Assembly (NCBI RefSeq): GCF_031755915.1
Contig: NC_083380.1
Location: 15,705,001 to 15,769,000, forward strand
Direction of reading: 5' to 3'
Length of the DNA stretch: 64,000 bases
Source: Ziziphus jujuba
Taxonomy: Eukaryota; Streptophyta; Magnoliopsida; Rosales; Rhamnaceae
A program made the translations under genes and the position numbers. Shown here one piece after another: positions 46,249-57,993 of the stretch; positions within the stretch are counted from its first letter, which is position 1; the number at the start of each line of letters is the position of its first letter. The notes below the pieces were generated by a model that was given only the letters and a program-made list of their open reading frames with translations, was not told the DNA's origin and searched no databases.

Positions 46249-48845
46249 TGTCAGGACCCGTCCAAAATTCCTCCCCGAAACCCTAGACAAGCCCTGATCC
46301 CAGGGAAATACCACCGAACCTTCCAACGGAAAATTCGGCAGCACCTCCCCTAAAGGTAGGACTTACCAAACATTACCTGCACTGAAAACACACTTCTATA
46401 TTCATCCCCTTATTCCTCCCACAATACTACAAATTGATTCCACAATTTTACAGCATTTCACAGGAATAACAATAATCCAGTGCATAAATAATACATAAGT
46501 GTCCAGAACAGTATACAGAGCTTCATGAAGTGCTATTTGATAGAAAATACAACAAAGATGAAAGAAATATTACAACTGAATTGAACGAGTACAAAGGTAC
46601 TTCTCGAACTACGATAGCGGCGGAGAATTGGTTTGCTCCGGAAGGACGCCTACCACCCCTTGCACCTAAGGGAACGGAATTTAAAAACGTGAGATGCTAG
46701 TCATCTCAGTGAGCGACCCTGGCTACTGAACATTTTTAATAAAAACAATATAACAAATAAGGGAATTTAATTAATACCGGCAATTAAATAGGTAAATAAA
46801 TAATAACAATTGAAAATACTAATTTCTCTCAAAACTCTCACTAATCACTCCGTTGGAAATGTTCCATTTTTAAAACATTTTCACAAAACCCGATATTCGT
46901 ATTTCCCGAAAACCAAGGGATCAAACAACTTAATAAACAATAATTAAATAAATACCCCAAATGTAATTAAAATGTAATAAATATAATAAATAATGTTTTG
47001 AACACTTTTGGGGTTTGAAAATTTATCTGAAAATTTACACTTGACGCACCACACTATATACCAGTGATGTCCTCCGATACTCAGCATCCCGAGCACTGAC
47101 TGGCGGGGGGTTAAAGAAAGAAACTTGCAAACGACACTTCGGCGTCCCGACAATACCGCTGCGGAAACCGTCATCCCGGCCAAGGAGGGGGGCGGCTGTG
47201 GCCAATATCAAACTTGCATGCCTACGGTCCAATGGCAACTCACGGGAGACATAATAACTTGCGCGGTAAACCACATATACACCAGAACACCAATACTGTA
47301 TGAATGCGTCTAAAATAATTATTAAATTAATTATTACCGTACCGTTTTTCCAAAATTACCGTGGAAAATATACCAATTTTCACATTTACCATCCCACATA
47401 ATTTCCTTTAACAAACCCGATACGAAAACATCGATAACGAATAAAAATAATTTTTCTCACAATACGCAGTCCAACAAATAATATACCACGGGCATAATTA
47501 TAAAATTTAAACTTCCAATTTGAACAAATATTTTCGCAAAATATTTAAACCAATTATGCCCAAAAATAATATTAAAACCACATACGATTTATTACTGAAA
47601 ATTCCTTGCTCATGCATAATAAATAAAATTAAATCACAATAAAATAATAATTAAATTGCTCCACATGAGCATAATTCAAATATCAATTAAACACCAATTA
47701 AATATAATTAATTTTCCCAAAATATTTTTAAAGGTGGGTCACTCACCTTAAGCGCGTATATCAGCTAAGATCCTCCGCAGGATCAACTTCACTACTCGCG
47801 CGTGCACCTAAAACAGCCACAGTACACCACCCAAATATATTAATATTTTAATCGGGTAACTCCCAAATTGGTACCTGGGGAGCAAACACAAACAACAACT
47901 AAAAATTACGAGTAATATACCAAATCGAAGCTTGAGTGATGAAGATCACGGATTCGGTCTTACTTCCTGGAGATTGAACCCGAGGTGGCCGGAATCTCGC
48001 CGGAAAGCTTTCAGGATTCGACTCCTCAATTCTCCCAAACCGTCGCAAATTGGAAGAAAATGACGTCGGATTTGGATTCAGGAGGTCGGAATTAATGGAT
48101 AGGGACCGGCGGTGCAACTGGGTACTCGCTGGAACAATGACTTCCGGCGAGCCGCCGCGGTCACCGGCAACCGTCGCCGGCGGCGGCACGTACAGTGGCC
48201 GATGGCTGAGATTTTATTGGGGTTTTGTAGATCGAGGGGAGAGGATTCCAATGGGACCGGTGGTGAGGCAAACGGAGGCCGGACAGCGAAGAGATCGGGG
48301 TTTGAAGATTTTCGGCGCTTCACCGGACAATGCTCCAATCCCGGTGCGTCGGAGGTCCGGTGGCCGTGAAATTTGGTGGGTAGGCCAGAATTGCCACGGG
48401 TGAGAGACCGGTGATGACACGTGGCATTACTGTGCACTTAAGCCAGATATAATAAAATATTATGGTATCCGGCGAACTTCAAACATCTATAACTTTTTAA
48501 CCAGATGTCCAATTTAAGCGTGCCACTAGTCTATGAACTCGTATCGACGAGTACTTTACAATCATATAAAAGTTAAAACAAAATTACACAAGAATAAAAA
48601 GTCAACTCCCGACACCTTTTGGACAGTTTGCGCTTCAACTTGTTTTGCCCATAACTTTCAAACCGTGGCTCCGTTTTCAACGTGATACTAGTCTACAAAA
48701 TCGGGGCATCATGCACTTCGCCACGGTACCATGGTCAACTAGAAATTTCAACTGGAACAAAAATTCAACTTTTGACCCATTCAGTCAACGGTCAACCTTG
48801 GTCAACGTGCACGAATTTCGATGTGGTTTGGGTCGGGGTGTTACA
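46249..48845 (-). mobile_element. 5' LTR of the chromovirus, 2,597 bp
   Basis: TGTCAGGACCCG to GGGTGTTACA, both dinucleotide ends intact. Nearly identical to the 3' LTR except for a 334-bp gap at about 48413, where GAGACCGGTGATGACAC joins two points 334 bp apart in the other LTR. The near-identity implies a fairly recent insertion. Confidence 0.9.
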
Positions 48846-49435
48846 TAGCCACTCTCATAATGTTAAGGCTTTTTCAGAACAGTTAGCTTCAGGGTTTAGA
48901 AGAATGTTGAAGTTAAGCATTTTAGGTGAGAGTTGTTCAATGATAGGTGACCTCTTAAGAAACTGTGAACGAAAAATTCCATTCTGATTGCAATGGCTAA
49001 CATGGGGATATTATTAGCAAAGAGTGACAGATCCGCCAATAGAGATGGGGTTTCACATATTATATATATATATATTCATTGAGCACATAACAAATTCTAG
49101 CATATTTATATATATAGAGATATATTTTTTACAACTCTAAGTAAGTTATATATATACACTTTCACATCTATACATTTGATGGATTTATATACATTGAAAT
49201 TACGGGCATATAATCATGCTTTTATGGAATTGTTATTTTAAGTTTCTATCTTGATTAAGCATGTTTTAAAGTTTTATCTTATAAGTGATAATTCGATGTT
49301 ACTAGTTTGGCTTATGAGAATGATTTTGTTGGACTTGGTATGTTTGGCATTGGGTCAATATTGAAATTAAGGAGTATTTTTTATATAATTTTTATTTTGA
49401 AATGTTTCAGTGACTTTAAGTGATTATTCTTATGG

Positions 49436-49466
<31 letters not shown>

Positions 49467-49569
49467 GATATTTAGATGTGAATGGTTTATTCTCCTAAAA
49501 TACTTTTGGGGCTTTGATAAAAATTTATTTTCTATTATAGAATTTTGGAATTTCTATGGTACTTAATAT

Positions 49570-49607
49570 CATACATGTGTGTGTGTGTGTGTGTGTCTTT
49601 AAATATA

Positions 49608-49645
<38 letters not shown>
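49570..49645. repeat. Compound microsatellite (GT)n-(CT)n-(TA)n
   Basis: A GT run (49576-49596), a CT run (49611-49628) and a TA run (49629-49644) lie within 76 bases; a likely length-polymorphic locus. Confidence 0.95.
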
Positions 49646-49737
49646 TCATTATATGGTTACACATTTGTGTATATAATGAAAATGGTTTATAAACTATGAC
49701 TAATTGTAGGTTTGATTTTATATTTAGAGTTGTTATT

Positions 49738-49769
<32 letters not shown>

Positions 49770-50030
49770 AATATTGTGCGTGGGTTGTAAAATCATTTAT
49801 TATTAAATTTGATTTTTACATGGTGTGTTTATATTGTCAGATTATGTATATATATATTATGCAAGATTATTTATTTATGTTTAATTATAGTTAATTTAAT
49901 TTAATTTATTTATTTATTTACTTTCTATTTTCGTTTATATTTTTATTTATGGTTTTAAAAATGGGATTGTGATTTTTAGATGCACTAGATAATACCGATA
50001 TTCTCAATATATATATATATATATGTTATT

Positions 50031-50384
50031 TGTAACAGTCTAGTCCACCCGTATGAGATATTGTCTGCTTTAGGTCTAGCCCGCATGGTTTTCTCAAAAC
50101 GCGTATCAAGGGAAAGGTATCCACACCCTTTTATAAGGTATGGTTCGTTTTCCTTTCCAACTGATATGGGATCTCCTAATCCACCCCTCTTGGGGCCTAA
50201 CGTCCTCACTGGCACACCGATCCGGGTACTGGCTCTGATACCAACTGTAATAGCCCAGTCCATCTTCATGAGATATTAGGCCTAGCCCGCACGGTTTTGT
50301 CAAAAAGCGTCTCAAGGGAAAAGTATCAACACCATCTTATAAGGCATGCTTCGTTCTCCTTTCCAACCGATGTGGGATCTCACA
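50031..50384 (-). mobile_element. Complete small TRIM, 354 bp
   Basis: Two short LTRs (50031-50178 and 50246-50384) with TGTAACAG/TGTAATAG starts, CGCGTNTCAAGGGAAA and TGGGATCTC ends. The internal part of under 70 bp carries GCTCTGATACCA, the initiator Met primer site on the minus strand. Target duplication TTATT on both sides (50026-50030, 50385-50389). No 5S block, so distinct from Cassandra. No coding capacity. Confidence 0.85.
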
Positions 50385-50435
50385 TTATTGATTTCAACGT
50401 GCAGGTTATATTTTTCCATCCTTTACGAACTATAA

Positions 50436-50899
50436 TGTAAAATGCCTTCACTAGCATATCTGTACCACTAGTGGATCTGTCACTCTCTACAGATATAGTC
50501 TCTAATTTAACCACTATAGTTTGTATCGATTTTTTGGTTTAAAGCTTCCTAAGTACCCATCTTAGGTATGGATTTCTTTGTTCAGAACTTCCTAAAAGGT
50601 CATCCATTCTAGAATGCTCTAGCCTGAGCACACTTAACATTGAGGTTCTTTCGAACTCTGAAGCCAACCGCTTTAAAAAGGCCTCGGTGTTATGAAAGTG
50701 ACTATTATTACATTTGAACATCCCTTGATCTACATCAGGGAGATATAGGATTAGATACCAGATAACTTGCTAGCATTTTGTGCTTGCATGTACTAGTTGT
50801 CACAATCCATCTCTCTTGTCCAACATGCTAGATGGCACACTTCTGACTGAGTACAGGCTTTGATAACATTTGCAACAACCCACCTCCACTGGTAAAAGG
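50436..50899 (-). mobile_element. Cassandra TRIM d, rearranged
   Basis: LTR 50436-50804, enlarged by small internal duplications (the start and the CTTCCTAA block are doubled), internal domain to 50870, and a second LTR truncated after about 29 bp. The 5S-like block (TCATCCATTCTAGAATGCTC...GAGCACACTTAAC) is clear. Confidence 0.75.
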
Positions 50900-51966
50900 T
50901 CGGTTGCAAGTTTTTCTTCTCCCTCCCCCTTTTCTCAAGTGATGTCTGGGACACTTAAATCACTTGACAGCACTGGTATATCGTATGCTGTATCAAGTAT
51001 CTTCTCAATGTATTTTGTGTTAAGTGTACCATATAGTACCGTGACTGTGATCTAGCTATGCATACAGGTGGTTGGATATATTTATTATGCCTTTAGGTGA
51101 GCTATTATTGTATTTATACTGCCTACGGCATTGGAAATTTGGATAATCACTGTGGGCAACCATCCTTTGTTGATTATGCAACCAGTCAATCAATATTATG
51201 GGGTTGTACAATTATATATAGTATGATACATCATGTGGTTTTTAATTTTATTTGATAAATATTTTTATAGGTGATTTATATGTTTTATTGTTTTGTATTT
51301 ATGGATTTGTTTATTTTTTAATTAATACTTTTAAATTATTTTAGATATCGAAGTTTGATTTATATCTTTATATAGTTAATAATATTATTTTTACACATTG
51401 AGAGGATTTTCATCCCGATTATTCAATTGTCGTATTTTTGTTTCCCTTAGGTCCTACTGCTCACATCTCATATATTTTGGATTTGTGTATGTGCAAGTGC
51501 ACACATGTGAGCGTGTGCATGTGTATGCGTGTTCCTGTGGGTGTGTTTGTGTGCATATGTGTGTGTGAGCTCTCTGATTCTATTGGTATAATTGATGGCA
51601 ATGGTCATACGATGCTAGAGGTGGGAGTTAAATTTGGACAAATTAGCCTTTGGGCAAGTATATATATATATATATATCTATATATATTTATGGCCATTCA
51701 TCCTACGGCCAGGTTACTTAGTCTACGAGCAATCATAGAGAACCTTCAAGAGGTTGTACATATATTTGTATATATAAAAATATATATTTATATTGGTATT
51801 GGATAGTAGTGTTGTTATTGGAATCTTAGTTACGACTTTCACTATTAAAAATATTTATTTATATCATTTTTATATATTTTTATATATAACAATATATATT
51901 TATATCATTGTTACATGTTTGTTTTATTTTATATCTATATTTTTCCTAGCAATGCATTGATATTAC

Positions 51967-52635
51967 TATAACGTCTCGCCTACACTCGCAAACCTGTCAC
52001 TCTCGCACTCAATATGGAAATTATTGTTTAGAGCTTCCTTAGAAGTCATCTATCTTAGGATTGCTCTCATGTATGAGAGTGACTATCAGTACATTTAAAT
52101 CATCCATTGACCTACACCCAAACGATGTGAGCTTGGACAACAATAGCATGTCAATGCCCCAAACCTATACAGATTGGTCATTAGAATCCGAATGACTATA
52201 AATACATTTAAACCATCCTCTAATCTATACCAGATGATGTGGGATTAGACACCAAGTAGCCTACTAGTACCATACACCCCTCATACTGGTCATCACAATC
52301 CAACATCTTTAAGGCCACGTGTCTTCACTGGTACACTTTTTGTCAGGTAAAGACTCTGGTATCATTTATAACATTCCACCTTTCACTAGTGGATCTATCA
52401 CTTTCTGCTGATATTATCCCTAGTTTAGTCATTGAACTCAGTATGGGTCTTTTATTCAGAACTTCCCAATAGATCACCCATCCCAAGATTGCCTCACCTA
52501 AACATGCTTATGTTTAAAGGTCTTTCGAAATCTGAAGCCAACCGCTCTAACAAGGTCTTGATATTATAAGTTAACTATCATTACATTTGAATTATCCCCT
52601 TATTAGATGCCAGGCAGCCTGCCAATGCCCCACAT
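51967..52635 (-). mobile_element. Cassandra TRIM e, rearranged
   Basis: The first LTR region (51967-52297) is two truncated copies fused, with the second half of the 5S block lost. Internal domain 52298-52366 contains GACTCTGGTATCATT (primer site). The second LTR from 52367 keeps the 5S-like block and breaks off near 52635. Confidence 0.75.
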
Positions 52636-52880
52636 TATTATAGAACTTGAGGGTATATATGTTATAATTTGTGAAGTGCTGTAAATTGTCAAATCATAGT
52701 AAGTGGGAGGTGTGGGGTGGTTATGAATAAAGGAGTATACTATTCTTACAGGTTAAAATTTTGAAGAAGTCTACCTTATAAGGGAGATACTGTTGGATTT
52801 TCTATAAAATTTTTGATGGCTTTCTCCCAGTCGTGACCATCCTAAGGTTTTCGTAAAAAAATCCAAAAGGGATCTTGACA

Positions 52881-53952
52881 ATAATATTATCAACTATTTG
52901 ACATCTTGGCATAAAATCACTTTGTTCTTCTGAAATCAAATAAAACAAAATACCTTTTAGTCTATTCACAATTGTTTTTTATATAATTTTATAAATAAAA
53001 TTGTATAGATTAATAGGACAAACTCAATAACCTTTATTGCATTCTAAATAGCTTTGGAATCAAAGCAATAAGATTTCGATTATTGACCTCAAATTTCCTC
53101 CTTTATTTAAAGCATTTAATCATACATTAGTTATCTGTGTACCAACAATCGGCCAATAATGCCCAAAAAACATTGTTGATATACCATTGAACCTCAGAGC
53201 TTTAGAAGGATTTATTTATAAATGGCATATTTTTATTTCTTCACCACTAAATGATTTACAAAGCATTACATTCATATCAGCCACAATTCTTCCTTCAACC
53301 TCACAAAACTTAGCATCATCATCAACAAAATCAGTAAACAAAAATAAAGAACTAAAATAATCAACAAAGAAATCAATAAAAGCCAATTAATCATCCACCC
53401 AATTTCCTTCAAAAAGTATTCCTGCTCTCTATGTTTGTGTGTTCCTAAGCCCACAAACATTCCAACTCAATATTTTCATTACTCATGATGGGGTTAGATA
53501 GAAGTCCTCACCACATTAACATGATTATTGCAAAGTTCTGAATTTTGAATCATCTATCATCAGCCTCACGATTCTCCCAATTGTCACATGCATTGCCAAA
53601 TGTAGCTTTTTTGCCATTCTTTTGCATATTATCAATAATGCAGTCTTTACAAGCCCTTTCTAGAACTTTAATTTCTATATAGCTATCATCCTTAATTTTT
53701 ATCATCCTTAATTGCCTTCCCTCAAACTTTAATTTCTATATAGCTATCATCCTTAATTTTTATCATCCTTAATTTTTAAACATGTCCCATTCTTAAATTT
53801 CATTGCTTCCCATCATCTATTCACTTAATATGAATTGGAAATTCATGAAGACCTAAATTATCTATGGTAATAACATCCAACTACTCCTCATTCAAATCCA
53901 TATGGTGAGCACTATGAAAAGTTTTAATAGTTTCATAATCTTAGTGCCCAAA
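52881..53952 (-). pseudogene. LINE ORF2 start and upstream RT half, endonuclease deleted
   Basis: ORF2 opens at 53479 with MKILSWNVCGLRNTQT, the start of the APE-type endonuclease. Within about 20 codons the sequence jumps to the pre-RT region (NPSKALRFNGISTMFFGHYW, then VGTQITNVCLNALN) and reaches SDFMPRCQIVDNIIV at 52885, so most of the endonuclease is deleted. 53480-53952 is the ORF1 C-terminal/inter-ORF region. The reading continues at 36869 across the inserted cluster. Confidence 0.75.
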
Positions 53953-56900
53953 TGTGATGATCAATGGGTCGGATGCAAGAGGCACTAGTAGGCTATTTGG
54001 TGTCCAAACTTACACCATGTGGTTATGGAATAAGGGATGGTTCAAATGTAATAATAGTCACTCTCATAATATCAATGCCTTTTTAGAATTATTACCTTCG
54101 GGGTTTGAAAGAATTCTTAAGTTAAACATGCTCAGGCGAGAATAGGTTATATCCTAGGAAGCTTTAAATAAAAAATCTCACACCGAGTATGGTGGCTATA
54201 TTGAAAATAACATTGGTAAAGAGTGATTAGGTTTGTCAGTGGAAACAATGCTTTATAAATAGTATTTGAGCTTATACCCGGCTGGAAGTTTGTCAACAAG
54301 AATGCAGCACCTAAAAAGGGATAGATTATGATGATCAGTATGGGCGAGTGCAAGAGGCACTTGCAAGTAGTTGCAAGCTACTTGATATCTAATTCTACAT
54401 CTCTCGGGCATGGAACAGGGGATAAATAAAGAACAATATCGATAGAGAGTGATAAGTCCACCAATGGAGGTGGGGCATTACAAGTGTACTAGAGCTTGTA
54501 CCCCGATCGAAAATATGCCGGCTAAGATGCTAGGCTCCAATTGGGGTGTCTTATGACGACCAATGTGGATGGTGTAAGAGGCACTGGTAGATTGTCAAGA
54601 CCCGTTCAAGATCCCTCACCGGAACCCTAGACAGGTCCTGATCCCAAGAAAATCCTAGCGGACCCTCCAATGGAAAATCTGGTAGAACCTCCCCTAAGGG
54701 TTGGACATACCACAAATTCCCTGCACTGAAAAACACACTTCTATATATACCACCTTATTCCTCCATCTTACTACAATTTAATTTCACAATAATCAGCACT
54801 TCCATAAATTAAATAGGGAACTAATGGGGTATTTAATAAAATATATCCAATATAGTATACAGAGCATCATAGGGTACAATTAAGTATGAAAGTTATACAA
54901 CAAAGGATAATATGAGATGCTAATTATCTCAGTGAGTGATCCTATCTACTATACAATTATAATAGTGATAACAATCATAGTACACTTGATTAATTAAGAA
55001 TAAATAAATAAATCGATAATAATTAATTGAAAATAATATTTTTCCCTCAAAACCCTCACCATTCACTCCGTTGGAAAAGTCTCCATTTTAAAACGTTTTC
55101 GCGAAACCCAATCTCTTATGCCTAAAAAATCAAGGAATAATTAATTTAATAAATAATTAAGTAATCCAAATACGAATAAAATACATTAAAATAATTTAAA
55201 ATACTTGCATTAAAGAAATATAATATAAAAGTGAAATTTAATATATAATTCGTAAAATTTGATTTAATAAATCAAAATAAATAGTATCAAAAGTATAATT
55301 TAAATAATTACAAACAATCATGTAAAATAAATGGTAAAAAATATTATAAAATTCCTTTTGAAATATCCAACCAATCTATATAATAAAAATATGGCAAGAT
55401 ATATTTTAAAAACATTAATTTAAAATAAGTGACATAAAATATGAATAAATACATTTTAGAAAATATTAATTGGAAATAGATGATAAAACAAATTAAATAT
55501 TTAATTCAAATACGACTTTAAAACTTTGGGATTTAAAATTTATATCTGAAAAATACTTGACGCACTACACTATATACCAATGATGCCCTAAGATACCCAA
55601 TGTCCAGAGCACCGTCTGATGGGAGGTTAAAAAAAGAAACTTACATACGATGGCTTCGGTGTCCTGACAATACCACTGCTTAAACCGTCATCCCGGCCAT
55701 GAAAGGGGGCGGTTTATGGCCAATATCAAACTTGCCTACCCTAGGTCCGATGGCAACTCATCGGAGACATTATAACTTGCGCGCTCATCCACATATACAG
55801 TACAGAACACCAGTACTGAATGAGTGCGTCTAAAACAAATAACCATATTATTTTAAAAATAACAATTTTTCCAAAACTCACCATAGGAATCGAACCATTT
55901 TTCAAATTCACAATACAATCCCACATTTTTCTTTAATATCTCCAGCATAAATCCATCAATAATAATATACATATAACTTTTCCCAAATCATAAAATCAAT
56001 CAAATAATATTTCAAGGGCATAATTATATAATTTGAAAGCACCAAACGTAAACCAATATTTTTCTTGAAATATTTAAAATCGAATCATGACCAAAAATAA
56101 TATTAAAATCCAAGTACCATTAGTTAAATAAAAACACATTGCTCATGCATAATAAATTCAATTAAATCACAATAATAATAATCAAGAATTTCTTAATAAA
56201 CCAAACCTTCATTTAGCATCAATAGATATATATGTATATATAGGGAGTCACCAAAATTAGGAATACAAATTTACCACAATTATAAATAAATTCCACCACA
56301 TGACATATTTTCTGAATATTAAATTAACACAAAATAAATATAACTAATCATCCCAAAATAGTTTTAAAGGTGGTCACTCACCTCAAGCACGTTTATCAAT
56401 TGAGATCCTCGGCAGGATCAACTCCACTACCCACACGTGCACCTAAAATATCCATAATACACTAAACTAATTATTTTAATATTTTAATCGGGTAACTCCT
56501 AAATAGGTACCTGGGGAGCGAACACAAACGATAACCAAAATTTACGAGTGATATACCGAATCGAAGCTTGTGAAACGAGGATTACGAATCTTGTCTTACT
56601 TTCCAGAGATCGGACCCGAGGTGGTCGGAATCTCATCAGAGAGGTGTCGGGTTTTGGATCCTCGAATCTCACAAACCGCCGCGAGTTGGAGGAAATCGAC
56701 CTCAGATCTGGGTTCAGGGGGTCAGAACTAGTGGGAGAAGATGGGCGGTGCAACTAGGAACTCGCCGAAAAATTAATTTCCTAACGAGCCGCCGTGATCA
56801 CCGAAACCCATCACTGCCAGCGGCGCATCCAGTGGCCACTGATCATGAACTTTTGGAGGAAATGTAGATCGGAGAATGGGTGAATGGATGGGACCGGCGG

Positions 56901-57126
56901 TGAGGCAAACGGAGGCCGGATCAGGGAGAAATCTAGGTGGGAATTTTTCAACACCGCTACCAGAAAATGCCTCGATCCGGGCGCGTCGGTGGTCCGGTGG
57001 CTATGAGATTTGGTGGGCTAGCCGAAAATGGAAGGGGCAAGGTGGTGATTGGGTGCGTGTGTGGGTGAAAGGGGCGGAGGACAGCGAACAGAGAATGGTA
57101 GTGGGTGGTGGCTTCTCTTTCTCTCT

Positions 57127-57160
<34 letters not shown>

Positions 57161-57993
57161 TGTCACACGGCTCCCACATGGGTTTAAGCCAATAAGACGC
57201 CATCTCATGGGTGCCACTGTACACTCACGAGACAGGCTGAGGGCTTGACATGTGGCGCACATTTTTCACAATAATACCATTTAAATAAAACAGTATAAAA
57301 TAATATTGTATTTGAAAAACTTTATGAGTCCATAACTTTTTAACCCGATGTCCAAATTAGACGTGCCACTAGTCTATAGACTCGTATCGACGAGTACCTT
57401 ACAAACATATAAGAGTCAAATTGAAATTTTACATAAATAAAAAGTCAAACTTGACACCCTTGGATAGCTTGAACTGCAACTTGTCTTATGCATAACTTTC
57501 AAACGGTAACTCCGATTTCGACGTGCTATTAGACTACGAACTCGGGACGATACATATTAGTCTACAAACTTGGGATGATACATACTTTGAAATGGTGCCT
57601 CAATCAACACAAAATTCCACCTAGAACAAAAAGTCAAAATTTTGACCATCTCAGTCAACGGTCAATCTCAATTAACGTGCAAAAATTTCGACGTACTTTG
57701 GGACGGGGTGTTACAAGATTACCTGGTGTCCAATCTCACATCATTCAAATAGGGAACAAAGGATAATTCAAATATAATGATAGTCACTCTCATAACATCA
57801 AGGCCTTTTCAGGGTGGTTGGCTTCAGAGGTCGAAAGAACTCCAAAATTAAGCATGCTTAGCCGAGAGTAATCTAAGGATGGTTGAGTTGCTGAGAAACT
57901 TTGAACAAAAATTCCTATATCGAGTCCAATGACTAAATTGGGGACAATATCGGCAAAGAGAGACAGGTTCGCCAGTAGAGGTGGAGTATTACA
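53953..57993 (+). mobile_element. Cassandra TRIM f, three-LTR tandem array
   Basis: LTR 53953-54257, internal, LTR 54327-54482 (156 bp, 5S block deleted), internal, LTR 54552-54592 continuing at 57720-57993 (315 bp in all once the solo LTR is removed). Target duplication CCAAA at 53948-53952 and 57994-57998 proves that the whole array is one insertion into the LINE. Primer-site-like TGTACTAGAGCTTGTACCC and AGTATTTGAGC follow the LTRs. Confidence 0.85.
54593..57715 (-). mobile_element. Chromovirus solo LTR, 3,123 bp
   Basis: TGTCAAGACCCG to GGGGTGTTACA with AGAT on both sides (54589-54592, 57716-57719). No internal domain, so it is the product of LTR-LTR recombination. Matches the complete element's LTRs in order, including a CT microsatellite (57134-57160) at the site deleted from the LTR at 46249. 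Diverged enough to be an older insertion. Frames inside are not genes. Confidence 0.85.

Larger units (their letters stand above)
38556..48845 (-). mobile_element. Complete Tekay-like chromovirus (Ty3/Gypsy), 10.29 kb
   Basis: Two LTRs, primer site, gag, protease, RT, RNase H, integrase, chromodomain-like tail and polypurine tract in Ty3/Gypsy order, on the minus strand. Target duplication TAGCC at 38551-38555 and 48846-48850. LTR ends read TATCAGG/TGTCAGG and GGGGTGTTACA. Long LTRs, initiator Met primer site and a chromodomain-like end fit the Tekay (Del) lineage. All coding parts carry stops, so it cannot move on its own. Confidence 0.9.
38074..49057 (+). mobile_element. Cassandra TRIM b, split by a complete chromovirus
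   Basis: First LTR 38074-38385, primer-site region (TTGTATCAAAGC, 38388-38399) and internal domain to 38449, second LTR 38450-38555 continuing at 48851-49057 (106 + 207 = 313 bp once the 10.3-kb insertion and its duplicated TAGCC are removed). 5S-like block in plus orientation in both LTRs. Confidence 0.85.
49058..52880 (+). mobile_element. Diverged chromovirus LTR, plus orientation, interrupted
   Basis: 50895-51020 (TTGCAAGTTTTTCTT, then CACTGGTATATCGTATG) is the mid-LTR block seen reversed at 39340-39440, and 51410-51460 (TTCCCTTAGGTCC) matches the next block. The right end at 52760-52880 is the U5 end (..GGGATCTTGACA). It is interrupted by a small TRIM (50031-50384) and two Cassandra copies. 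The stretch 49058-50030 is AT-rich and only weakly assignable. Confidence 0.55.

Noticed and set aside
48050..48437. Overlapping frames of 85-119 codons
   Set aside because: Same LTR region as above in the second LTR; frames differ between the copies.
51438..51806. 122-codon frame rich in Cys/Val
   Set aside because: Generated by GTGTGC-type and TA microsatellites.
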